From: Anticarsia gemmatalis
Taxonomy: Eukaryota > Arthropoda > Insecta > Lepidoptera > Erebidae
Reading direction: 5' to 3'
DNA length: 64,000 nucleotides
NCBI RefSeq assembly: GCF_050436995.1
Contig: NC_134776.1
Location: 16,037,001-16,101,000 of the forward strand
Numbering within the stretch: position 1 is the first letter of the stretch; each line of letters begins with the position of its first letter. The notes under the pieces are model-generated. The model made no database searches. It saw nothing but the letters and a program-made list of their open reading frames with translations, and was not told the origin of the DNA. Shown here piece by piece: positions 1 to 11,430 of the stretch. The translations under genes were made by a program, and so were the position numbers.

Positions 1-3000
1 GAATATAAAAAATCTGAACCTAGCGTGGTTGCGATCATCCTTAGGTAAGTATTCTAAGATGATAAAATACTGTGATGTATAAATTATGTGTAAGAAGAAG
101 TATGATAATTTCCTGGTATATTTGCAGGTGTTGTTGGACAAGAACCAGTGTTGTTCCGTGGCACGATATTTGAAAACATCGCCATAGGATTCCCGGAAGC
201 CACTCGAGAAGAAGTTCAGACGGTGGCAGAAATGGCTTATGCACATGATTTTATCATGAATCTTTCTAACGTAAGTAGTACTATAAGTGTGGGGCGATAG
301 CCTACCACTAATGGCAAAACGAAAAAAAAATAAACGGAGAGGCAGTATGTTGTAACGATTTTCTTAGACTAATTTTAAACATCAAACACTTACTAGTCGA
401 TAGTATCGATTGTAGAAATCGAGCTACTGCAGCTCGATTCTGTACTACTATTGACTACCGTCAACCGGCTATTGAGAAATTTTACATGAAAATCTGTTTA
501 GCGCCTATACCGGGCTCTGTAAGAACTATTTTCACAGTGGATTTTAAATATCAAACTCTTGATTCTCGACAGTACCGGTTGTTTATTCGATGTTTCAGGG
601 CTATGACACAGTAATAGGTGAGCGTGGTGCATCTTTGTCTGGTGGTCAGAAGCAACGTATTGCGATCGCTCGCTCTTTGCTGCGGGAGCCGGCGGTGCTG
701 TTGCTGGACGAGGCTACCTCCGCGCTCGACCCTCACTCCGAGCGACAGGTGCAAGCCGCGCTTGACCGTGCCAGTGTTGGACGTACAACCATTATGGTAT
801 CCCATAGGTAAGGCATAGATAGTCGAGTTTTTTTATCATAATCAGATTAGACGTATTTTTTCATTATGAACTTTCTTCATCTAGATATTTTGAATTTGTA
901 TTTCTTATGATTCTCGTAGTCAAGTTAACTGTAATACAATTGTTAACTCTGTTTTCTAGGTTATCTACCATCGTGAACGCTGATAGAATAATCTGTATGG
1001 ATCAAGGCTCTATAGTGGAAGAAGGCAAACATGATGAACTTATGAAAACTAAAGGTATGTTGAGAAAATGATGAATCCAAACCAAACATAAATTGACTTT
1101 CATTTTAATTTCGTTCGTGAAAGTAAGACATATTCGGTTCGGTAATATTTATCAAACATCAAAACCGACTCAATTCATTTGTGCCGATCATTTCCGAGAT
1201 TCATCTGCGTATGGTTTTACCGCCCAACTAGGCCGATTAATGCCTAACCGAATGTAGCAAGGCTGAATACACAAAGGGAGAAGCCTAAAGCCTTAATTTT
1301 TGTTATGTATAAATTGCAGGTTTCTACTACAAGCTAGTGACAACAGGGAACGAGAACGATAAGGTGGAGGACATTGAACCCTTGCCTGAGGAGACCAATG
1401 GCGAAGAGAACCCTGCCGAGGTGATAGCCCCAAGAGCTGATGTCAAGAGGAAGTCCAACCGTCGGTTACACAGACATCATTCTACTAAACGAGGTAATCA
1501 TAACTTTTAAACTCTTGCGTTGCATGTTTAATGTATAATAGAATACGGGAATTAAACGCAATTTCCCTTAAAATGCCTAACATATCGGCGCAATTTTCAC
1601 TCGCCGTGGTCGCAGCCTGCGGCATTTTAAGGTAAAATGCGTGTTCGCGTTAGTTCCCGTACTCTATTATACAGTAAACGGGGTAACTCATTAAACATGT
1701 ATTACTAATACTAGTTTACGATTCCATTCGCTTAAAAAGATTTCCCCGGAAAAGGAGTATCATATTATGTCGATCCCGGCTCAGTTCTATAGTTTTTTGT
1801 CTAAAAGAAACAAACGTTTTAATACACACATCTATTCTCATTCGCATTTATATTAGTAGGATGTTATAGAAACAATTGCTTACAATCCACCACGGAGATG
1901 AACTATCAGTAGTGTTAGATAAATTGTTTTTATGTCCTTTAATAAAATGTAAATCTATGAAAATCTACCCAAAATCTACTTAAGCTAAAATATTATCTAG
2001 ACGTAGTAGTTTCTTATATGAAGACGCCGCTGCTTATACGTACATGCAATATGATTGTGTAAGCAGACTAAAATAGAAATCATGATGCAAATAGAGGTGA
2101 TGACTCCATAGCGTCTTAATATAGAATTATATACTTAAATATAGCTTGGTATTTCCAGAGTCTCACGACTGGCTGACTCCGCGTGGATCTGTTTGCTCCG
2201 TGATGTCAGCTGGCTTGCAGAACTTCGTGTACAATGCCGACTTTGACTCCGATGAGGAACCTGATGAAGATGAAGTAGGTTACTTAGACATATACATTAT
2301 ACACACCTGCTATACCTCTAGGGATGGGCAGAAGTGTATGTAGAAATTAAAATAACAATATGGTAGAAATTACAATTTAGTGTATGACATAATTTCCCCA
2401 TATACACCATACCACCGCACGATCGCAGCGGTAGTTGTACATAAATATCTACAAAGGTATTTTCATCTCCAAGAATTTACTAATCGCCTCTCGTAAATAG
2501 TTTAACCAAATAAATTTCAAGCACTTCTGATTTGTCCAAAATTACTTACAGAACAAATGGGCCACCTAGCTTTCCATTGGTTGAACAAATTGCTTCTGAA
2601 AGTATTTCTTTTTGAATGGCAAAAGAAAGACACAATTTATGTAAAAAAAATTATTTTAATTAAGGTTTTAATCTAAACGTTTGTCTACAGGAAGTAAAAC
2701 CAGTCAGCGATTGGCAAATCTTGAAGCTAAACGGACCAGAGTGGCCTCTCATCACTGTCGGTTCCATCGCGGCGTTCATTCAAGGAGCTTGCTTCCCTGT
2801 TTTTGCATTACTTTTCGGATTTTCCAGCGGGGTATGTATCAAATTCTAAGCAAGTTTACTTCTCTCTTTCGAAACCATTTCTTAGAGCGATAGTTAGTTA
2901 TCCTGTGGCGCGTTTCTCTACTTCTATCGACTATCGATATCCGACTGGCTATCAAAAAATTATGTATAAATATCAAATCAGTGTCTCTAGCGAGGGCCAC

Positions 3001-6000
3001 AGTAACTATTTTTGCAGTACATTTTAAATGTCAAATTCTCGTTACTTGATACTTGATAGTACCGACTGTAGAGAATCGCACCATTCTTGTGTTATTGTAG
3101 GTTTTCGTGGTATTTTTTCTTCAGGCCATTTTACTCTGATATTTTCCAGATTTTCATTTTGCCAAATCGGCTGGAGATCATATACTGGGCAGACTTCTAC
3201 TCGGGCATGTTCATCGTGGTGGCGGCCGTCGCTGGCGTGTCCATGTGTCTTCAAAGCACCACCTTCACCACCGCTGGCTTGAGAATGACAACACGCTTGA
3301 GGCAACGATACTTCTCTTCTTTGTTGAAACAGGTCGGTTAAACTATCAATATTTATAGAATATCCTAGTATTAAAGTATTTTTCTTTGATTACAGCGTTT
3401 ATTTCTCAAATTCATAAATCTTATAGTTCAATCTGAAGTTCCGAAATTCATCTTATCGCTAGTTATATTCATAATAATAAATTGAAATAACTTTGTCTTT
3501 TAAGGTCTCTATAAAGTGTTCAGTTGTTCATTGTATTCGTTCTTTCGCTTCCCAAATAGTATAGTAAAACTTCTTTTTTAACGCGCATTAGACGGATATT
3601 TATTTCACACTTAAATTATTTTTTTGTTCCAGGAAATTGGCTTCTTCGACAAAGAATCTAACACGGTGGGAGCGATGTGTGCTAGGCTCAGTGGAGATAC
3701 AGCAGCGGTACAAGGTGCCACTGGTTTGAGGATAGGACTTATACTCCAAGGTTTCAGCTCCGTGGTAGTCGGCTTCCTCATGGCGATCTGCTATAACTGG
3801 AAACTTACTCTTGTTGGAACAGTATTCCTGCCTGTGGTATGCATTTTACCATTCTATAGAGATATTTCTCAAGTCATGGATAGTTCGCCTAATGACTATT
3901 GTATTTACAGATGGTGGGCAGTATCTGGCTAGAAGGTATAGTTTCCCAACAGTCTCAATCTGATGAACGCGCAGCTATGGAGTCAGCGACGGCAATCGCT
4001 ACAGAAGGAGTGATCAGCATCAAAACTGTTCAGAGCTTGGGTAAGAAATTTCACGCCTTTAAAGACGGATTTATACACACATATTTGCACTTAGACTGAA
4101 GTTTACAAATATATACCTTCAAACAGTTACTCTAACAATAAGACCTTTCTATTAATTCTCTATTAATGTGAATTTTTACCCCAGTTCTATGATTACTTCT
4201 GGAGTCACAGTGACCGTCCGTCGTTACGACGATGGACGATGTAACTCTCGTAACTAAAATACCAAATTCCTTTCAGGTGTGGAGAGTATATTCCTCAAGA
4301 AATTCGAGGATGCCCTGAAAGAAGCTTATACTGCAGTCTCGAAGAAGAGTCGCTGGCGGGGGCTGGTACTGGGCTTGGGCGTCTACGTGCCTTTCATGGC
4401 GTACTGCAGCGCTACGGTGTACGGTGCAGTGCTGGTCGCTTACGGGGAAATTGAATACAAAATCGTTTTGTTGTAAGTATAAATAAACGTTTATTAAATA
4501 GTCAATTTAATCCATTAATATCCCATTACTAGGCAAGTGTCACCTCCAGCCATGATGGAGGGGTTAGGCTTCGAGTCCACCACGCTGGTTTAGTACGGGT
4601 AAGTACTTTGCATACCCTCAAGAACTCTCAGGTATGCAAGGTTCCATCACCGTTGTGCAGGGCATGTTTTCTTCTTTCGCACAATTCCACTAAATAACTC
4701 CGTTTTTCTCATGTTCACGTCACTTCGAGTTTTTTTCTGCAGACAAAATATTTTTGTCATACTTTAATATATATTTTCTGTTCAGGGTCAACGAAGCTAT
4801 TCTGTATGGTGCGTACATGTTGGGTCAGTCGCTAGTTTACGCTCCGAGTTTCAACGCTGCCAAGACTTCTGCGTCAAGAATCCTGTCCATCATCAAACGT
4901 ACTCCAAGGGTGAAGACAGAAGATGGGATTAGAGACAAAAAGGACTGGGTAAGATGGATAATATTACTTGAATAATTTTTGCTATTTCCATAAAATAAGT
5001 AAGTTTCAAGTTGTATTCTCCTTCAAGGTTGCTACTGGAAACTTTGGCCTTAGAGATGTGGAGTTCTGCTATCCGACTCGTCCTCACCAGAGAATCCTCA
5101 AGGGCATTGACCTCAAGGTAGAAGCTGGCAAGACAGTCGCCCTAGTTGGTTCTTCGGGCTGCGGAAAATCCACCATTCTCCAACTAATGCAACGGTTCTA
5201 CGATCCAGAGTCTGGCAACATTGTACGTAATCGCAACATAATATTTACTTAGACGTCAACGTGCTTTATTAGTATGTTAATCTCGTCTTAAAGATAAGAG
5301 CAAATCAGTGCCATAAAGTCTTTAGAACATCATAACAATATAATGAATTGAGAAATTCATATCAGATTAAGAGGTGTCAACAAAATGTTACGAGCTCCTG
5401 AAGTCCAAAAGACAAAGTGTTTATCGTTTAAACGTGTGATTAGCAGTCTCTCGATTGAGGAGTTACGAGCGACGTGGTTAAGGATCTTCTGAAAGGTCTA
5501 ATTTTGGATGGGTGACCGTTGACACCTGTATTTTTAGCTTATAGAATGAGTGTGGACATTGGTCTATATTATTATTAGCAACAACGTTAGATATTTATGG
5601 AGTCAGCACATACCGTTGTGCCAACCTTCAAATCAGTATCCTATCTGTCACTCTAGATTTGTTACGAGTTACGACATATGCTATATATGCTACACAAAAC
5701 CATATTTTATACCAATCCAGGAGTTAGACGGGCGTGACATCAGGACATCGCTGACACTCGCGCGGCTGCGTCGCCAGCTCGGCGTGGTGCAGCAGGAGCC
5801 GGTCCTCTTCGACCGCACGCTGGCCGAGAACATCGCCTACGGTGACAACAACAGAAAGGTCAACATGCACGAGATCGTCGCTGCTGCTAAGGCCGCCAAC
5901 ATCCACAGCTTCATCGTGTCTTTGCCTAAGGTAAGTTCTTATAACAAGTATAATGAAAAATGTATGCAGAAAATTAACACAATCCTGGTACGGTACCCGA

Positions 6001-7349
6001 AATAATTAATATCTAATATTATCCTTGGGGTGTCTCTGTACTCCGCTGTCACTTTGATCATGGCGACTTGCCGGGCGGCACTTGCTATGTTCAGCAATGG
6101 AAACAATCACAAACAGGAATCTTACTTCAGAATAATCGAAAAAGGTTTAGTTACTAATGAAACCAAAAGTTACTGTACAACTATTTGATGTGCAATTTAA
6201 GCGACAATCAAATAAGCGTCGATGCGAAAATAGTCTTATTAGGACCCTTAGTAAAGTATTAGAATGTGATAAACTGAACAGTGAAACTAAAAACTCAATG
6301 TTTTAATTTCCAGGGTTACGATACAAACCTGGGAGCCAGCGGTGCTCAGTTGTCTGGCGGTCAGAAGCAGCGTGTGTGCATCGCGCGCGCTCTCATCAGG
6401 TCGCCGCGTCTACTGCTACTTGATGAGGCCACGTCAGCGCTGGATGCCAACAGCGAAAGGGTATGTTGCCTTCAAAAAGTTGATTACAACTGGTAGAACA
6501 CGAAGAACTGCTGGTTTGATTACAACTGGTAGAACTGGTAGAATATGTAAGCACGATCTCAGAAGATTTTTTTGTTACCATGCTACATATATACAGATTT
6601 AACCTCAGTAAAATATTGCAGATATAAGATAACCTTACATTTGTTTCATATAAAAATAGACTTTATCGCAGGGTATCAAGAATCGTGACACTTTTTGATA
6701 ATGTGTATTGAAATAAGTAAGAGAATGCTCAATGCTCATGTCATATTGTATTGGGGTAATCGTATAAACTAGTTTAAAAGATGAATAAATTATTAAATAA
6801 ATTCTACGTTTATTTTCAGGCTGTGTCGGAAGCTTTGGAGAAGGCAGCTAAAGGTCGTACATGCATCACGATTGCTCATCGTCTGTCTACCATCAAGGAT
6901 GCTGACCTTATTTGCGTCTTGGATAAAGGTAACGTTTGCCTCTTGCATTATCCCTTTTATCAATAAGCTATCAAGAATTTTCATATGAAAATTGATCAGC
7001 GCCTCTAGCGGACGTCGTACGAACTATCTTTGCCGTACATTTTTAACTACCAACTCACGATACTCGATAGTACCGACTGTAACGCATTGTGCTACAGGCG
7101 ACAGAATTTTGTTATATTAATTGAGTAACCACCGATGGCTCACTTCTATCGACGTCGTCTAATTAAATTAAATACCACTACCTGCACCATAACAGAACAA
7201 TCGAGAGCTTTTAATTGGATCGTTCTTAATATGTACTGATTGTGTATTTTCATGTTTCAGGTAAAATTGTGGAGAAAGGCTCGCACAGCGATTTGATCAA
7301 TTTGCGAGGCTACTACTGGAGGATGTGTAAAGGACAAAAACAGGCTTAA
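1..7349 (+). CDS. ABCB1-like: ABCB full transporter (P-glycoprotein/MDR-like), copy A, 5' end outside window
   Basis: ATP-driven exporter of the plasma membrane, expected to move lipophilic compounds; substrate unknown. I read 17 exons: 1-44, 128-270, 599-807, 960-1054, 1320-1493, 2159-2274, 2691-2831, 3150-3332, 3633-3836, 3911-4040, 4277-4472, 4786-4948, 5028-5222, 5721-5930, 6314-6460, 6820-6928, 7261-7349 (TAA). All joins keep frame and give 848 C-terminal residues. NBD1 shows the Q-loop (VVGQEP), signature LSGGQKQR, Walker B VLLLDEATSALD and H-loop VSHRLST; its Walker A exon lies before the window. An acidic, then basic linker follows, then six-helix TMD2 and a complete NBD2: GSSGCGKST, VVQQEP, LSGGQKQR, LLLLDEATSALD, IAHRLST. 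All catalytic residues are present, so the gene looks functional. It is the tandem paralogue of the gene at 21721-43122. The acceptor before exon 13 is CTTCAAG, an uncommon AAG end. Family certain; orthology to a named insect Mdr gene not established. Confidence 0.93.
335..598. repeat. MITE-like inverted repeat, family X, in ABCB-A intron 2
   Basis: The sequence is an imperfect palindrome centred near 430 (ATCGAGCTACTGCAGCTCGAT). Its arms carry the motifs shared by family X: AACTATTTT, TTTTAAATATCAAACTC, CGATAGTA and CCGGTTG. The right arm runs almost to the splice acceptor of exon 3 at 597-598. Other copies lie near 2885, 6975, 8400, 11140 and 28905. No coding capacity. Boundaries are approximate. 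Confidence 0.6.
1526..1679. repeat. Short inverted-repeat element (MITE) in ABCB-A intron 5
   Basis: Arms of about 26 bp face each other. The left arm starts GTTTAATGTATAATAGAATA and the right arm ends CTCTATTATACAGTAAAC; both include a CGGGAA/TTCCCG block. A second inner pair (CTTAAAATGC and GCATTTTAAG) extends the fold. No ORF is present, so this looks like a non-autonomous DNA transposon remnant. Confidence 0.6.
2885..3110. repeat. MITE-like repeat, family X, in ABCB-A intron 7
   Basis: Shared motifs are CGACTATCGATATCCGACTG, TCTCTAGCG, AACTATTTTTGCAGTACATT, AATGTCAAATTCTCG and TGATAGTACCGACTGTAGAG. It ends about 40 bp before exon 8. Boundaries are approximate. Confidence 0.6.
4505..4690 (-). 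mobile_element. Degenerate tRNA-derived SINE (family A), ABCB-A intron 11
   Basis: The text matches the better copies at 20538-20840 and 57572-57881 in the same order: CCCATTA, GGCAAG, GAGGGGTTAGGC, GAGTCCACCACGCTGG, TATGCAAGGTT and TTTTCTTC. The tRNA-like head is missing. It is old and diverged. Confidence 0.6.
5440..5525 (+). mobile_element. SINE fragment (family C) in ABCB-A intron 13
   Basis: The stretch AAGGATCTTCTGAAAG followed by TTTGGATGGGTGACC resembles the tRNA-derived SINE fragments at 17870-18000 and 19315-19560 (reverse), which share the GATGGGTGA block. Only a short fragment is recognisable. Confidence 0.4.
6975..7115. repeat. MITE-like repeat, family X, in ABCB-A last intron
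   Basis: It contains GCGCCTCTAGCGG, GTACGAACTATCTTTGCCGT and CTCGATAGTACCGACTGTAA, the family X signature. Only one arm is clear here. Confidence 0.55.
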
Positions 7350-7631
7350 GCCTTTACAGAAAGCCATAAAGGTTCATTTAATTAAAATGCATGAAATCTT
7401 AGTTACTAAGTTATGTTGTAGGAAATAACTTCAATCTCAATATGTATCATATCAAAAAGGGATTGAATGCATAAGGTGGTAATACGCCGTCATAATGTGA
7501 GCGACAAAAAGTTTGCCAAGGCATCAAGTCTTGGGTTTGAAAGCCATAACACAGAAGCAATGCTCGGAAAGTGCCAAAGAAAGATTGTTCCAAATAATAG
7601 TTTATGATCGTAATTTTAAGCAACTGTCGAT

Positions 7632-7637
7632 AATAAA
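7632..7637 (+). terminator. Candidate polyadenylation signal of ABCB-A
   Basis: AATAAA lies 283 bases after the stop codon. A second AATAAA at 7904-7909 is an alternative. Which one is used cannot be told from the sequence. Confidence 0.4.
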
Positions 7638-8399
7638 TGAAACTCAAATATAGTTTTAATTCAAGTATTTTTGTGTTTGTCGCATTTACATGTCATTTAG
7701 TACAATCATAGATACCATCACCGGTAGCCGTGGTCTTAAATGTTCAAACGATCTAACTTCTACAATGAGAAAGAGATAGCGATAAGTGGATGTAGAGCGC
7801 TGTCCTTTTCTTACGGGTTGAATCGCTTAAGCATTTTGTGGCACGGCACGTGATCATTTTTTACGTAATATATGTACTATCGTTGTTTTATTACCTATCT
7901 TTTAATAAATATTCTTTTGAAACTATGAATACGATATTTTAATTGCACTACCCTCGACTCCACTCGCATTCGCAGCTCTCCGTCTATTTGCAGTCTCGGT
8001 TAGTTATGAAAAGTAAACATACAATGAAGCTTTCTGTTAATTAAATGTAGGGAAACTCCGAACAGGAACCAACAAAACAAAGTTTAATTACATTGTTACA
8101 ATTTTACATTATTTAAATACAGGTTCCTGGTGTATATTACTGATTAATCAGGCACTAACTGCTACTCACTCTTGATATTTTGTGCTCAATAAGGTCCTTG
8201 ATGAATTCAGAGAGAGAACAAGAAACGATGATAGTAGCTATATAATCACCTTAAAAAGATCAGTTTTCTCGGAGCACGCTTGGGACGCGGATTAGGTTTT
8301 CTGACAAAATTTGTCGATAGTGTTGAAAAAATGGTGCAGAACAAATTGAACAAAGTGCGATTCTTTACAATTAGAGGCTGGGATAACTATTGACAAATT

Positions 8400-8720
8400 T
8401 TGTACGAAAAACTGATCTGAGCCCCTAATTTAAATGGGGACCGTAGGAACTACTTTTATAGTAAATTTCAAATGTCTTGATAGCCGATTGTACTGACTGT
8501 AAATAGCGCTATTGAATACCGTAGCGTAATTATTTACAGTCGGTACTGCCAGGATCCGGAGTTTGACATTTAAAAGGAACTGTTAAAATAGTACTTACGC
8601 TGCCCGCTAGAGGCGCTGATCAGATTTCCGTGCAAAATTTCTCCATAGTTAGCCGGTTGTCGAAAGTCGATAGTTGTAGAGAATCGAGCTACCGGGGGTT
8701 ACGTTTATCACTAGTTATTT
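8400..8720. repeat. MITE-like inverted repeat, family X, full-length-looking copy
   Basis: Both arms are visible. The left arm runs from CTGATCTGAGCCCC through GGAACTACTTTTATAGTAA to ACTGACTGTAAATA. The right arm mirrors it: TATTTACAGTCGGTACTG, GAGTTTGACATTTAAAAGGA, CGCTAGAGGCGCTGATCAG. Outer sequence with TCGATAGT/GCCGGTTGTCGAAAG motifs flanks it. No ORF. Confidence 0.65.
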
Positions 8721-9117
8721 TAGAGAAGAAATATGAACCAAGGTATCAAATCGCAACGTGCCCTTTGTCTTAGTAGGTACAATCTATGTAATAAAATAGT
8801 CTAATGAAAATTAGATAACGCTAATAATACGTCGTACGAACTGGATATCGATCCCGAATTAAGAAGGAAATCAAGAAGCATTTCTACGATAGCGTTATTT
8901 TATGCATATTGATGATGTCAATCATTTCAAATCAGGTTTTGTGAACCCTGTTTTATTAAACACGTAAAAACATGACAATTTTAATCACTACTACATAATT
9001 CTATGTTTATTGTACTAACATACTGACAGCCCTGTCGTCGTTATAACAACATTCTGTTTATTTATCGTATCATATTACCACATCCTACGAACAAACGTAA
9101 ACAACTGAGTATACAAA

Positions 9118-9155
9118 TATAAACGACCATCCTTCAATGAATCACACAACAGTTA
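9118..9155 (+). promoter_or_regulatory. Core promoter of the p24 gene
   Basis: TATAAA at 9118-9123 is followed about 31 bases later by ACAGTT (9149-9154), a plausible initiator. The start codon comes 26 bases after that. The spacing fits an RNA polymerase II TATA/Inr promoter, so this single-exon gene appears to have its own promoter. Confidence 0.5.
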
Positions 9156-9180
9156 CAGTTCAAAGAAAAACATAGTAAAC

Positions 9181-9810
9181 ATGGAGATGCGACATTTATT
9201 ATTAACTAGTATACTGAGCGTAGTTCATGGTTACCACAAAAACATGACAGTTTATGTTGAAGCTGGAAAAGCATGTTGTTTTTGGCACAAAGTGGGTGTA
9301 AGCGGATACATAGATATCGAGTACCATGTGATTGACGCGAGACTATCGGATTTAATCATTTCGTTTCACATCTCCGATCCTTCAGGGGCAATCATAGTAG
9401 CGGACTTCAAGAAATCTGAGAACGCGCACAGACACACCGCAGTAACAGAGGGAAACTACCGCTTCTGTTTCGACAATAGCATCTCTTCTTACAGTCGAAA
9501 GACGGTGTCCTTCCAGCTGATCGTGGAAGAGTTAAGCTTCGAAGATAGCATGAATGCGACCTTTGCGAAGTCTTACAAGAAACTTATAATGCAAATATCG
9601 GAGTCTATAGAGCGAGTGACGGCTATAATGCACACCGTGCGAGGTCTGCAAGAGGCCTACTCAATCCGTGAATACAGAAGTAATAAGGTCGCTGAATTGA
9701 TGTGTCACAAGGTTATGAACTGGTCGATGGTACAAATAAGTTTAATGATAGTTATAGGAATCGTGCAGGTGATATTAGTGAAAAGTCCATTCGGAAATCT
9801 TGTAAAGTAG
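9181..9810 (+). CDS. p24/TMED family protein (GOLD domain), intronless
   Basis: p24 proteins are type I membrane proteins that cycle between ER and Golgi and act as cargo receptors in COPI/COPII vesicles. This 209-residue protein has a signal peptide (residues 1-17, ending VVHG), an N-glycosylation site NMT at 21-23, and a GOLD domain at about 24-115 with the usual cysteine pair (C32 or C33, and C96 in YRFCFDN). A helical stem follows at about 120-178, then one membrane span at about 183-200. Length and order fit the family; the best resemblance is to TMED1/TMED5-like members. The cytosolic tail is only about nine residues (KSPFGNLVK) and has one aromatic residue but no dilysine at -3/-4, unlike many p24 proteins. 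There is no intron. It stands alone between two ABCB genes on the same strand. Family certain; subfamily not. Confidence 0.88.
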   Translation: MEMRHLLLTSILSVVHGYHKNMTVYVEAGKACCFWHKVGVSGYIDIEYHVIDARLSDLIISFHISDPSGAIIVADFKKSENAHRHTAVTEGNYRFCFDNSISSYSRKTVSFQLIVEELSFEDSMNATFAKSYKKLIMQISESIERVTAIMHTVRGLQEAYSIREYRSNKVAELMCHKVMNWSMVQISLMIVIGIVQVILVKSPFGNLVK

Positions 9811-10721
9811 GAAGTAGTTTCATGTAGCAAGTAATACTTAAGATGTAACCCTTGACTATCACAGGTGAGTCGCGCGTAGTCTCAAACAGAGCGAATATTT
9901 GTGTGAAGATTTGTAGAGTAGATCTCTTCTAGATCCGAGTGATATGAAATTTCTAACCCTGTATGTTTGTTTTATTTATCAATAATGTTTGTGTCCCGTG
10001 TTTGATTAATAATAATTCATTTTAGATAAATACAATTATCAAAAACAAGAATCTGGTCAAGCACAACATACAATTAATATTACGGGTTAGTTAACATGTA
10101 TCGTAATGACTTAAGCAGGGGTTAAGACAGTTTAAAACTAAATTTTTAGAAGCAAAATGTATAAATGAAGCCAATCTAAGTTAATTATTATAATTCAGTT
10201 TGAAAGGGACAATGCTGATAAAACCATGATATCGCACAAATTTTAATTTAACATACTAGTAAGTTATTTAATACATTTTTGTGAATACTTTACCATAGTT
10301 AAAATGATGTTAAAGCTTGCATGAAGTCTGGACACTCTGAGTAAAGGTGAGGAGCACATTACATGATAACATTTCTACAAATACACGCATAAACAAAAGA
10401 ACCTAAGCGCCACTAAGCGGATTTCACAGTGGTGTTGGTCGCGACACTGATTTAAGCCCTTGTTGTTGTATGCACCTGTCTGTGTGAAATCGTCCAAATT
10501 GCTTATAAACTCGTATATTGTATTGTGATTTTAGTAACTGAAAGGAATCCTGCTGATTCAAATTAAAGGTGGGAATACAAATGGGCAAACAGTCGTGGCG
10601 TTTTCAGTGCTACGAATGTTCGATGTCTAGTCCCAATATTAAAATCAATAATTCTTTTATTCTGCTTTAAGATTTATTTGTTATAGATTTAATCCCATGA
10701 CTTTTCGAGGTTATGAATGTA

Positions 10722-10870
10722 TTAGAAATTATTATCACTTGTTCAACTTTTTCCAACGGTGAAGGAAAACATCGTGATTCAACCTTGCATGCCTGAAAAT
10801 TCTTTAGAACAGTTCTTGATGCCAATGTCCTCAACCCACACTTGGCCAGTGTGGTGAGAGCAGTGTGTGT
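10722..10870 (+). mobile_element. Degenerate SINE fragment (family A)
   Basis: It reads ATGAATGTATTAGAAATTAT, then AACGGTGAAGGAAAACATCG, CCTTGCATGCCTGAAAATT, and CACACTTGGCCAGTGTGGTG, in the order of the family A body. The tRNA-like head is lost. Confidence 0.55.
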
Positions 10871-11139
10871 AAAAATCGAACGCCGATATTAAGTCTTAGT
10901 CACAATTGAGACACGTGAATGCTCGAATTCTGTTACAGGGAAATATGTAATCGTGCACCCAAGTTAATACCTAATATGACTACGGCCATGAATAGTTTCA
11001 ATGCACTTCAAATAAGATAAGCTGCAAACGTGACGGCCCTTGAAGCCATGACATTGCAACAACATACTCGTATCAATTAACAACTCTCGAACGAGTAGCT
11101 TATATCAAAGACTTTCATTTGTTTAAAAGCGATTAATTT

Positions 11140-11430
11140 TGGTGAGAACAGTATTGCGATTTTCTAGCTTCATTGTCTATTGAAAACCGGCTAGCTATTG
11201 CTACTGTAGCACAATTTTTTACAGTCTATAGTATCCCTCTATCCCGATAGTATAGAGTCTATACTATAACTCTCAATAGTATAGTCTAAGTCTAGAGAGA
11301 GAGAGATTGACATTTAAAATGCTCCCAAAAATAAGTTTTGAAGGTATCCGCAAGGGGCGCTGATAACGTTTTCATACAAAATTTATCGATAGCCGGTTGT
11401 CGATAGTCAATAGTACTAGAAAGTCCCACT
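11140..11430. repeat. MITE-like repeat, family X, with inner palindrome
   Basis: Flanking motifs are GAAAACCGGCTAGCTATTG on the left, and TTGACATTTAAAATGCTCCC, GGGGCGCTGATAACG and GATAGCCGGTTGTCGATAGT on the right. The centre (11221-11290) is a low-complexity palindrome built from CTATAGTAT and ATACTATAG units. Confidence 0.55.

Larger units (their letters stand above)
7350..9117. other. Intergenic region between ABCB-A and the p24 gene
   Basis: This 1.8-kb stretch holds the probable 3' UTR of ABCB-A (to about 7650 or 7920) and a family X repeat at 8400-8720. I see no coding region; the short reading frames have no recognisable product. Confidence 0.6.

Noticed and set aside
551..805. Minus-strand open frames opposite the ABC exons (also 34309-34593 and 5724-5906)
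   Set aside because: They are shadows of the GC-richer signature/Walker B exons. They read through introns and have no family signature.
5400..5540. 5S rRNA-like sequence (GATGGGTGACC)
   Set aside because: Only the internal-control-like block matches. The same block recurs in SINE fragments at 17870 and 19490, so it is a repeat.
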